Source: an uncultured Mucilaginibacter sp.
GTDB lineage: Bacteria; Bacteroidota; Bacteroidia; Sphingobacteriales; Sphingobacteriaceae
Assembly: GCA_903887275.1 (NCBI GenBank)
Contig: CAISPD010000032.1
Span: forward strand, 1-57,795
DNA: 57,795 bases
Direction of reading: 5' to 3'
Both the position numbers and the translations under genes were made by a program. Below are positions 1-7,354 of the stretch, piece after piece (position 1 is the stretch's first letter; each line of letters begins with the position of its first letter). The notes under the pieces were generated by a model. It searched no databases. It was given only the letters and a program-made list of their open reading frames with translations, and was not told the DNA's origin.

Positions 1-1
1 A

Positions 2-27
2 AGCCCGGGCTTTTTATTTCCCGGGCT
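2..27. terminator. Hairpin at the window edge, probable terminator
   Basis: An 8-bp perfect stem (AGCCCGGG/CCCGGGCT) encloses a T-rich 10-nt loop. It probably terminates a gene lying outside the window, or the minus-strand AI-2E/ATPase operon that ends at 131. The feature is cut by the window edge, so its full form cannot be judged. Confidence 0.4.
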
Positions 28-130
28 AAAACAGAGCCAGCGTGGTGACCGACGGTAAAGCATTGCAGCCAGCTTTACATCAAATGCTAATGCTATCGTG
101 CTGTCAGGAATATTGGTTGAAATGATCAAT

Positions 131-1174
131 TTAATTAGAAGCAGGCTTGATCTTGCTTAGGTCGCTAAAGAATCCAAATTCATTTAAATAAATTTTTATC
201 AGCAGGATAACATAAGAGATGAGCAAAGGCCCAAATATTAAACCCATAAAACCGAACAGTTTCAAACCTAACAAAACGCCAAAAACTGTGATCAGCGGAT
301 GAACGCCTGCCGGTTTCTTTAATACACCAAACCTGGTAAACACATCAACATTTCCGGTTACCAGTGAGCTGTAAATGGCTAAGCCTGTGGCTGCATAATT
401 TTGTCCGGTTGAGTAGAGGTAAATAACCAGTGGCACCCATACAACCATGATACCTACAAAAGGGAAAAAGGCAAATACGGCGGTCAGGCAAGAATATAAC
501 ACCCATCCCTTGATACCTAAAATTAAAAACCCAATAGCGGCTACGGCACCGTGAATAATTGATATAAGGGGAATACCGAGTGCGTTTGCTCTAACCATTA
601 CAATAGTTTCTTCTGCCAATTGTTGAATATTCGACTCTTTTAAAGGGATAATTTTTGCTAAACCTTTTTCAATATCAAGGCCAGAGATCAGGAAATAGTA
701 AAGGAAAAAAAACATCATGCAAAAGTTTGTTAACAGCGTAACAGTATTGTTTACCAACGAAGGGATATAACCTGAAATGGCTTTAGCGACAGATTGTGCA
801 TTGTCCATGGTAAATAATTTAACCGTTGTAATGCTTTCGATCTTGTTTGAAAAATCTTCAAGTGTTTTGGCAATTTCGGTCTGATAGTTAAGCAAGAGAC
901 TAATTTTCGGCGATATCAGGATCACTGAGAAATAAACCGGGACTGCAATTAAGAGTATACAAACTAAAATAAATAATACTGCCGTCACCGATTTACGCCA
1001 TTTTCTTTTTACAGTGAGGCTGTAATAAAACTTTCTTGTCAATATAAACAATGTAATTCCGCCCAGTAAACCTGGCAGGAATGCATACAGACTTGTAGCC
1101 AGCAAAATAACCAGTGTGAATATCAAACTCAATAGTATGACCTGTCGCAACCTATTGTTAAATATGTCTTTCAT
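131..1174 (-). CDS. AI-2E family transporter (PF01594 permease)
   Basis: A 347-residue inner-membrane protein with about eight hydrophobic segments: a pair near the N terminus (residues 13-45), one at 60-90, one near 145-165 and a dense cluster at 205-335. The length and the pattern of a long soluble stretch between TM3 and the C-terminal helices fit the AI-2E/PerM exporter family (Pfam PF01594). The C-terminal part carries the glycine/proline-rich GLKLFGFMGLIFGPLL-type segment typical of the family. Family members have been linked to autoinducer-2 export or Na+/H+ antiport, so the substrate cannot be read from sequence. It lies 62 bp downstream of the P-type ATPase on the same strand and is probably the last gene of that operon. 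The ATG start is followed directly by a basic N terminus. Confidence 0.85.
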   Translation of the reverse strand: MKDIFNNRLRQVILLSLIFTLVILLATSLYAFLPGLLGGITLFILTRKFYYSLTVKRKWRKSVTAVLFILVCILLIAVPVYFSVILISPKISLLLNYQTEIAKTLEDFSNKIESITTVKLFTMDNAQSVAKAISGYIPSLVNNTVTLLTNFCMMFFFLYYFLISGLDIEKGLAKIIPLKESNIQQLAEETIVMVRANALGIPLISIIHGAVAAIGFLILGIKGWVLYSCLTAVFAFFPFVGIMVVWVPLVIYLYSTGQNYAATGLAIYSSLVTGNVDVFTRFGVLKKPAGVHPLITVFGVLLGLKLFGFMGLIFGPLLISYVILLIKIYLNEFGFFSDLSKIKPASN

Positions 1175-1236
1175 GTTTTAATCATTGGAAACCGAATCAT
1201 CTGTAAAATTTTGGTTCAGCACAATAGTTTTACTTT

Positions 1237-3741
1237 TTAAGCTGTAGCGTTTCGCCTTTTCCCCCACTTTATTATTTCAAACCAGATCACACTGGAAAAG
1301 CCTATAATAACACTTAGCAACAGTTGTGGTAGGTTTAAAAATTCAAATCCAAAAAAGTCTGATAGCGGTTTCAAATACACGAGCAAGGCAGAAATCAGTA
1401 TTGTAATTGCGATGATCAATAACACCAGGCTGTTCTTATACCTTGCTGTAGTGAAGATTGAATAATAAAAAGACCGGTTAACGATGGTAAGCAATATATT
1501 GGCTGCTATTAAACAGGTAAATACCATAGTACGGGTTAGTTGTTCATCTGCACCTTTATTGATGGCGTACTGGTAGGTTGCCAGCGTACCTGCGGTAATA
1601 GCCAATCCCTGAACAATACTTGTAGTTAATTCTTTCCAATTGAAAAATGTATTACTGAAAGGGCGTGGCTTTTGAAGCATAGTATTCTTTTCCATCGGCT
1701 CATTCTCGTAAATGATAGAACAAGTTGGCCCCATAATTAATTCGAGAAAAATGATATGAACGGGTGAAAAAATATTGGGGTATACCCATCCCAAAGCAAG
1801 GGGAATAAATACTGTTAGTAAAATTGGAATATGTATCGATATTATGTACTGTATCGCTTTTTTAAGGTTGGTATAAATACGCCTGCCCATAGCAACTGCA
1901 TCTACCATTTTTAACAGATCGTCGTCAAGCAGTATCAACGACGCTGCCTGCTTGGCAATTTCGGTGCCTTTCTTACCCATGGCTATACCAATATGTGCAG
2001 CTTTAAGCGCCGGGCCATCATTAACGCCGTCACCCGTCATTGCAACGATCTCCTGGTTAGCTTTTAAAGCATTGATGATTTTCAGCTTTGCATCCGGAAA
2101 TACCCTCGTGAAAATATTTACATTTTCAACCTGTGACTTCAATTCCTGGGTTTCCAGCTCCATCAGCTTTTCGCCACTGATAAATTTGTCCGAGCCATGA
2201 AAATCAATTTGGCGGGCAATGGCCATGGTTGTTGCTGCGTTATCGCCGGTCAGAATTTTAACAGCAATACCTGCTTTATAAAAAGCTTGTAAAACTTCGC
2301 TTATATTTTTCTTTGGAGGATCGTAAAATGAAACCAATCCCTTAAAATGAAACTTAAATTCCTGTTGTAAAGCGGGGAAATTATCACCGGTAAATATTGC
2401 TTCGGCAACCGCCAGAATTCGGAATCCTTCAACCGCCAGCGTTTCAATAGCTTCCGCTATACGCTCTTGCTGTCCGGCTGTTAAATCGCTGATCTCCAGG
2501 AGTGCCTCTGGTGCCCCTTTTGCTGCAATAATGCGTTGCCCTGCCGTATTTTCAAACAGGTGCGTCATCATTGGCGGCTTACCCCCCAGGGGGTACTCAT
2601 GGATCATTTCAAAATCAGGTCTTTCATCATGCGGGTAAAGCTTTACATAGGTTTCATGCAGGGCAATTTCCATCGGATCAAACGGAATAGGTTCGCTGGC
2701 CCACATGGCTATTCGGATCAAAGCCTTTGTATCTTCATCCGGCTGTTTTTCAATAGCAGTTATTTTATTTTGATGCGGCAGATATACCCTTGCCAGGCTC
2801 ATCTTGTTCTCTGTAAGTGTTCCGGTTTTATCTGTGCATATTACCGAAGCGCTACCCAGGGTCTCTACCGTTTTCATTTGTTTTACAACGATGCCCATTT
2901 TCATCATACGCCAGGCCCCAAGCGCCATAAACGTTGTAAAAGCAACAGGAATCTCTTCCGGCAGTATACTCATGGCCAGTGTTAAAGCTTTGATCAGGCT
3001 ATCGAGGATATTAGCCGAATGGTAAAAATTGATACCCCATACCACCAGAAATAAGACAGCCCCGGCAATGACCATCTTTTTCACAAAATTATTGATCTGT
3101 AATTCAAGGGGTGTCTTTTCTTGCTGAATAGCCTCCAGACTCTGGCCAATTTTTCCAAGGCGTGTTTGATTGCCTACCGCCGTTATCGTGGCAATCGCCA
3201 AGCCACTTGCTACCGTTGTGCCATGAAATATTAAGTTATCACCAGACGCTTTGTCCTTATATACTGCAAGGGATTCGCCCGTTAAAATACTTTCATTTAC
3301 CGAAAAATCATTCGATTGAACAATTATGCCATCCGCTGTGATCAGGCCACCTTCCTCTACTACCAGGCTATCGCCAACTACCAGGAATTCGCTTTTGATT
3401 TCTTCAAACTCTCCATTTCTTATCACTTTACAAAATGGCTGGGTAAAGTCCTTCAGCTTTTCTAAAGTATTTCTGCTCCGCGAATCCTGATAAAATGAAA
3501 TGCCCCCAACAAGGGTAATTGCTAAAGTCAGAAAAATACCGTCCCCGGTTTTACCGGTGATGAAATAAATGCAAGAAGTAACAAGCAACAAAAGAATCAT
3601 AGGTTCTTTCAAAAGGCCTTTCACAGCATCTATTAACCTGTTCGACTTTGCAGACTTTAATTCATTCGTTCCATATTTGGCTCTGGATTCCTCGATCTCA
3701 GTGTTGTTAAGGCCAGAAATGTTATAATTATTTGACGGCAT
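1237..3741 (-). CDS. Cation-translocating P-type ATPase
   Basis: An 834-residue P2-like ATPase. In order: N-terminal cation-ATPase domain, actuator motif TGES (154-157), membrane helix 4 motif PEEIP (261-265), phosphorylation motif DKTGTLT with catalytic Asp304, nucleotide-binding KGAPE (408-412), hinge GDGVND (570-575), and C-terminal membrane helices to residue 825. The layout matches Ca2+/cation pumps of the PacL/Pmr1 type, but helix 4 has PEEIP rather than PEGLP. Helix 6 reads FLELIMGPTCSIIYENEP (665-682), with Gly where I recall an Asp in related pumps. Ion specificity is therefore uncertain, with Ca2+, Mn2+ or another divalent ion possible. It is followed 62 bp later by the AI-2E protein. 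A possible 46-aa ORF ends 12 bp upstream of its ATG. Confidence 0.9.
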   Translation of the reverse strand: MPSNNYNISGLNNTEIEESRAKYGTNELKSAKSNRLIDAVKGLLKEPMILLLLVTSCIYFITGKTGDGIFLTLAITLVGGISFYQDSRSRNTLEKLKDFTQPFCKVIRNGEFEEIKSEFLVVGDSLVVEEGGLITADGIIVQSNDFSVNESILTGESLAVYKDKASGDNLIFHGTTVASGLAIATITAVGNQTRLGKIGQSLEAIQQEKTPLELQINNFVKKMVIAGAVLFLVVWGINFYHSANILDSLIKALTLAMSILPEEIPVAFTTFMALGAWRMMKMGIVVKQMKTVETLGSASVICTDKTGTLTENKMSLARVYLPHQNKITAIEKQPDEDTKALIRIAMWASEPIPFDPMEIALHETYVKLYPHDERPDFEMIHEYPLGGKPPMMTHLFENTAGQRIIAAKGAPEALLEISDLTAGQQERIAEAIETLAVEGFRILAVAEAIFTGDNFPALQQEFKFHFKGLVSFYDPPKKNISEVLQAFYKAGIAVKILTGDNAATTMAIARQIDFHGSDKFISGEKLMELETQELKSQVENVNIFTRVFPDAKLKIINALKANQEIVAMTGDGVNDGPALKAAHIGIAMGKKGTEIAKQAASLILLDDDLLKMVDAVAMGRRIYTNLKKAIQYIISIHIPILLTVFIPLALGWVYPNIFSPVHIIFLELIMGPTCSIIYENEPMEKNTMLQKPRPFSNTFFNWKELTTSIVQGLAITAGTLATYQYAINKGADEQLTRTMVFTCLIAANILLTIVNRSFYYSIFTTARYKNSLVLLIIAITILISALLVYLKPLSDFFGFEFLNLPQLLLSVIIGFSSVIWFEIIKWGKRRNATA

Positions 3742-3753
3742 TTTTTAATTTAT

Positions 3754-3894
3754 TTATACCTGTTCATTGCAATACACCTGAAGGCTAATTGCAGGCGTAA
3801 CATCTTTTAAAATTGGGCATTTTTGTTCATCAAAATAATGCGGCTTATCAAAGGTCGATTTGATCCCGATCACATATACTTTGCCGGGTATCAT
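3754..3894 (-). CDS. Possible small protein, 46 aa, upstream of the ATPase
   Basis: I read an uninterrupted 46-codon ORF by hand on the minus strand: ATG at 3894, TAA at 3754-3756, ending 12 bp before the ATPase ATG. It begins MIPGKVYVIG and has a mixed, soluble composition with two Cys (CPILKD and YCNEQ). An in-frame TGA lies just upstream of the ATG, so it cannot extend further. Gap and orientation fit the first cistron of the ATPase operon. The residue mix looks protein-like, but the ORF is short, has no recognised domain and could be chance or a gene remnant. Confidence 0.35.
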   Translation of the reverse strand: MIPGKVYVIGIKSTFDKPHYFDEQKCPILKDVTPAISLQVYCNEQV

Positions 3895-4210
3895 TAAGCC
3901 GGCAAAAAAACGTCAAAGGCAAAATTTAAGATAGCCTTATGCCTATCAACTCAACTGTTTAAATCAAATTGTGTTTTGAATGAATCAGTTATAAAAAGGC
4001 GGTAGTTAAAATTATAAAATTATCGCCCCTTGCGACAACAATTATCCGATTGATACCCGATGAACGTAAAGACCAAACTGACCGCCCGGAAACCCGTAGC
4101 AATTTCAGTCAAAATTCAGGGCTGAATCAACTTACTATTTGTGACAACCATCATGGCAAATGGTGCGGTGTATCACTTGATGACAGCTGCAATGCCGCTA
4201 AACTTGTATT
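3895..4210. other. Intergenic region between divergent genes
   Basis: About 316 bp separate the minus-strand ATPase operon from the plus-strand helical protein. It should hold promoters for both directions. I found no clean TTG-N20-TAnnTTTG promoter, no RNA gene and no repeat. The sequence ATTTG...CAAAT at 4137-4161 is only weakly symmetric and I do not call it a site. Confidence 0.4.
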
Positions 4211-4591
4211 ATGAAACACCTGAATATTAAAACTATAACTGATTTGCATAATGATGCCCTTCGTGGTATCGATTTTTATACTCAGGAATTGGGTATAGTA
4301 CAGCAAAGATTACAGGAAATAGCCGAAGCCAATACTGCAACGCCGGTATTGATGGCTGTTGAGCATTTCCAGGATGAGTTGATCATTCATAACCGGGAGT
4401 TGAGCGCACTAATGGCAGCGTTCCATAAGAATCACCGAAAATTAGAACAACAATTGGTAGAATTGGCGGGGTATGCAGACGAAGCCGTGTTTAACGAAAA
4501 CGACGACTTATATGAGCGCTATGTGACCGAAGAAAAAATGGTTAACGAATTGCGGCACGATTTTAACCGCTTTGCCAGTAGATGGCTTTAA
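4211..4591 (+). CDS. Hypothetical alpha-helical protein
   Basis: A 126-residue protein with no signal peptide or membrane segment. It is rich in Glu, Leu, Ala and His and is predicted by eye to be almost wholly helical, like a four-helix bundle. Several His and acidic residues (for example EHFQDELIIHNRE near 51-63 and FHKNHRK near 70-76) recall hemerythrin- or DUF892-like bundles, but I cannot match the conserved metal-ligand spacing and do not assign a family. It stands between the cation ATPase and a universal stress protein, which suggests a general-stress neighbourhood. That is inference from context only. Confidence 0.7.
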   Translation: MKHLNIKTITDLHNDALRGIDFYTQELGIVQQRLQEIAEANTATPVLMAVEHFQDELIIHNRELSALMAAFHKNHRKLEQQLVELAGYADEAVFNENDDLYERYVTEEKMVNELRHDFNRFASRWL

Positions 4592-4702
4592 ACAGTAATA
4601 AAACGTTTTCTACGAAGGTCATGGCAGATCCGGGGCAAGGAATCTCTTTTGACTTGATTAAAAACTAATCTCTATATGATTTGTTGCCGAAATGTGCCTA
4701 AG

Positions 4703-4717
4703 ATCAGCTGAGCTGAT
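4703..4717. promoter_or_regulatory. 15-bp palindrome upstream of the stress protein gene
   Basis: ATCAGCTGAGCTGAT is a perfect inverted repeat (7-bp arms, 1-nt centre) about 60 bp before the chosen start of the universal stress protein. Its position fits an operator, but nothing else in the sequence supports this. Confidence 0.3.
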
Positions 4718-4777
4718 GATATGGGTCATAGGTTATAGTAACTTTTGGAGGCAAATTTGTTTATTAAACTAACAGTC

Positions 4778-5641
4778 ATGAAAAATATTCTCGTACTTAC
4801 CGATTTTTCAGCAAACGCGGCTCATGCTGCCCTAACGGGTACAATGCTGGCCAGGCATCTGAATGCCAACGTATTGCTTTTTAATGCGAATGTTACGCAA
4901 CCCGTGGTACCAGTTTATGCCGGGGGGCCAACAGTTTTCGATGAGGTTAATTTTATGGAGGAAGAGAATACCGGACAACTAAAGAAACTGGCTGAATCTT
5001 TAAAACCCTTCCTCAACGAAAACGGAGCTGATAAGCCCAATAATGTATATTTTGAGGAAGGACTCGGCGATCTGGCATTTCAGGTAAAAAATATTATCGA
5101 AAATAAAAACATCGAAATGGTGGTGATGGGCTCGCGTGAGGGTAGCAGGGTTGATCATTTTCTAACTGGCAGTGATACTTTTTCAGTAATTGATCATGTT
5201 GCCAGACCAGTACTGATAGTACCTTATAATGCTGATCTAAAAAGCATAAAGAAGGTAATTTTCGCAACAAATTTTGCGGACACTGACGCAAAAGCGATCA
5301 GTTACCTGATCAGGTTAGGCGAAATTTTTAATTTCCATATAGAAATTGTCCATATCAATGTTTTGGGCGATGATGATATTACAAAAGATTTGAAGAAAAA
5401 AGACTTTTTGAAACATATTGTACACCTGCCCCACCAGCACCTGGTTGTTACCGAAATTTACGGTAAGGATATTGTGGACCGCCTTAATAACCTTTGCAAT
5501 GATCCTGCATGTGAAATAATAGCATTCAGTCATTATAAAGACTCTTTCTTCTCGAGACTTCTGGCACCCAGCACTACCCGAAAAGCTTTGGAGAAACAAA
5601 AGGCTCCATTATTGATCTTCCCTTCGGCGTTTTTAGTATAG
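4778..5641 (+). CDS. Universal stress protein, tandem Usp domains
   Basis: A 287-residue protein with two UspA-type domains (about 1-145 and 150-285). The first starts with the typical MKNILVLTDFS strand and has the VVMGSREGS loop near 110-118, which resembles the nucleotide-binding G-2x-G-9x-G(S/T) region of Usp proteins. The second domain starts IKKVIFATNF and lacks an obvious ATP-binding glycine loop, as is common in Bacteroidota tandem Usp proteins. I chose the ATG at 4778 because the upstream TTG start at 4745 would add 11 residues before the conserved first strand. It is cytoplasmic, of unknown client, and commonly induced under oxygen or energy stress. Confidence 0.9.
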   Translation: MKNILVLTDFSANAAHAALTGTMLARHLNANVLLFNANVTQPVVPVYAGGPTVFDEVNFMEEENTGQLKKLAESLKPFLNENGADKPNNVYFEEGLGDLAFQVKNIIENKNIEMVVMGSREGSRVDHFLTGSDTFSVIDHVARPVLIVPYNADLKSIKKVIFATNFADTDAKAISYLIRLGEIFNFHIEIVHINVLGDDDITKDLKKKDFLKHIVHLPHQHLVVTEIYGKDIVDRLNNLCNDPACEIIAFSHYKDSFFSRLLAPSTTRKALEKQKAPLLIFPSAFLV

Positions 5642-5662
5642 ATAGACCTAACCTTAGTGTTA

Positions 5663-5697
5663 AATAAGCCTCTGCTATAATACAGCAGGGGCTTATT
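5663..5697. terminator. Bidirectional terminator hairpin
   Basis: A 14-bp stem with one G-T wobble (AATAAGCCTCTGCT/AGCAGGGGCTTATT) and a 7-nt loop lies between the converging universal stress protein and LOG-family genes. It overlaps the last codons of the LOG gene. The stem ends are A/T rich in both directions, fitting a shared terminator. Confidence 0.7.
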
Positions 5698-6412
5698 CGC
5701 GTTCGAACAACCATTTCAAGGGCTTTAGTTTATTTTTAGGTTTCAGATTGTACTGGCGGATACTTCTCTCTATGAGCAGATTTTTTGCTTCCTCAATATC
5801 GTCAGTTACCAGGAACAACCGGTCGTCGGTAGCCCCAATGGTACCTTCACTTTTCATTGCTTCTATATAGGCGATCAGCTCGCGGTGGTAGGCTTTCCCA
5901 AAAATAATGATTGGAAAATTCTCGATCTTATGGGTTTGTATCAACGTAAGCGCTTCAAAAAACTCGTCCATGGTGCCGAAGCCACCTGGCATAACGACAA
6001 ATCCGAATGAATACTTTACCAGCAATACTTTACGCAGAAAGAAGTGCTTTACGTCCACCCATTTATCGAGATAGGGATTATGCTTTTGCTCTACCGGCAA
6101 ACGAATATTGCAGCCAACCGAGCGGCCGCCAACTTCTTTAGCACCTCGATTGGCCGCTTCCATCAAACCCGGACCACCGCCGGTAAGTATAGTAAAACCC
6201 AATTGCGCGAAGGCGCCCGAAGCTTGCCGGGTCAATTCGTAGTAGGGATGCCCTTCATGGAAACGTGCTGAGCCAAATACTGTAATGCATGGCCCGATAA
6301 AATGCAAGGCCCTGAAGCCGCGGATAAACTCAACCATGGTTTGAAACGCAAATTTGAATTCTTTGAAACGGGAATGGGGCCCTTCCAGAAAAACGATCTC
6401 TGATTTACTCAT
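5693..6412 (-). CDS. LOG family protein (TIGR00730 Rossmann fold)
   Basis: A 239-residue cytoplasmic protein with both family signatures: the nucleotide-binding loop GGGPGLMEAANRGA (about 79-92) and the PGGFGTMDE motif (about 142-150). Proteins of this family (Pfam PF03641, often mislabelled lysine decarboxylase) are phosphoribohydrolases that split nucleoside 5'-monophosphates such as cytokinin ribotides into base and ribose 5-phosphate. The bacterial role is often nucleotide salvage. An N-terminal extension of about 40 residues precedes the first strand, as in longer bacterial members. It converges with the stress protein and is likely monocistronic. Confidence 0.9.
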   Translation of the reverse strand: MSKSEIVFLEGPHSRFKEFKFAFQTMVEFIRGFRALHFIGPCITVFGSARFHEGHPYYELTRQASGAFAQLGFTILTGGGPGLMEAANRGAKEVGGRSVGCNIRLPVEQKHNPYLDKWVDVKHFFLRKVLLVKYSFGFVVMPGGFGTMDEFFEALTLIQTHKIENFPIIIFGKAYHRELIAYIEAMKSEGTIGATDDRLFLVTDDIEEAKNLLIERSIRQYNLKPKNKLKPLKWLFERE

Positions 6413-6619
6413 ATGTGGAAGTTACATAATTTTTAAAAACCATCGGAAAAACACTATCGTTATTAAATTTCAGGGAGCCTTTTGGGTGGTATAATCAACC
6501 TTTTTTTTTGATGGCTGTCATTATTCAGCCTCTTCGCCTTTATTTTGGGGCAATTGCGTATTTGATGCGGCTATTATTGATATATTTAGCTCATCCAATT
6601 AAACCGCAGGATATTTCCC

Positions 6620-7354
6620 ATGCGCATAACGTTCGTCTATCTACTGGCGTTTTTCGTCATAATGAGCAATCTTGCCGTCGGTCAACAGCAATTGTCTGAT
6701 ACATCGGCTGCTTTTTCGGCGAAGGATATGGCGATCAACAGCTACACTACAGCCATGGGTGATCACTCCGAAATACTCAGTGGAACAGCTTACCAAAAGA
6801 TGCCTGCCGGCAGCCGTGGCTCGGCCTACTACCCTGATTACAGTTACCTTGCACCTTCTACTATCCATTATAATGGCACATGGTATAAACAGATACCCCT
6901 TCTTTTTGATGCTACCGCCGGAGTGATGGTATCGAGCAGGGCAGATAGCCTATTTATATTGCGAAGCGATAAACTTTCTGATGTTCTGCTTTTAGGGCAT
7001 CACTTCATTTATATCGCAACAGTAAATAATTTCGGTCTTGAAGACGGGTATTATGATCAGTTGTATGCCGGCAATTCGGCTGTCCTTGTCAAAAGAACAA
7101 ATACCATGCAAAACCAGGTAAGCCAACGAGGCGAAGATATTTTTTACGAGCATAAAGACCAGGTCTATCTCAAAAAAGGTCGTACTTATATTGCAGTTAA
7201 TGGCAAAGGCGCTGTATTGGATATTTTTAAGGATAAAACCAAACAGTTGAAGCAATTCCTGAAAGACAATAAGATCAGGTACCAGGATAATAAAGAAAAC
7301 TGGATAGTCCGGTTAGCAAGCTATTACGACCAGATAAATAAAAGTGATGAATAA
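6620..7354 (+). CDS. Hypothetical secreted protein, first gene of the TonB receptor operon
   Basis: A 244-residue protein with a clear signal peptide (MRITFVYLLAFFVIMSNLAVG, cleavage near 21-23). The mature part is mixed alpha/beta with a Tyr-rich middle and a Lys-rich C terminus. I recognise no named domain. The 3' end overlaps the TonB receptor gene by 8 bp (receptor ATG at 7347, this stop at 7352-7354), so the two are almost certainly co-translated. Its role is probably periplasmic or outer-membrane-associated, as a partner of the receptor or MG2 protein. That is inferred from position alone. Confidence 0.8.
   Translation: MRITFVYLLAFFVIMSNLAVGQQQLSDTSAAFSAKDMAINSYTTAMGDHSEILSGTAYQKMPAGSRGSAYYPDYSYLAPSTIHYNGTWYKQIPLLFDATAGVMVSSRADSLFILRSDKLSDVLLLGHHFIYIATVNNFGLEDGYYDQLYAGNSAVLVKRTNTMQNQVSQRGEDIFYEHKDQVYLKKGRTYIAVNGKGAVLDIFKDKTKQLKQFLKDNKIRYQDNKENWIVRLASYYDQINKSDE

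Noticed and set aside
1952-3025. Plus-strand ORFs opposite the P-type ATPase
   Set aside because: They are shadows of the clear minus-strand ATPase gene, with no signal, domain or promoter.
3881-3905. TTGCCGG/CCGGCAA hairpin as a terminator
   Set aside because: The tail on the plus strand is A-rich and the minus-strand T-run precedes the stem rather than follows it, so it does not look like a Rho-independent terminator.
4137-4161. CRP/FNR-like operator before the helical protein gene (ATTTG...CAAAT)
   Set aside because: Symmetry is limited to the ends and no regulator is nearby.
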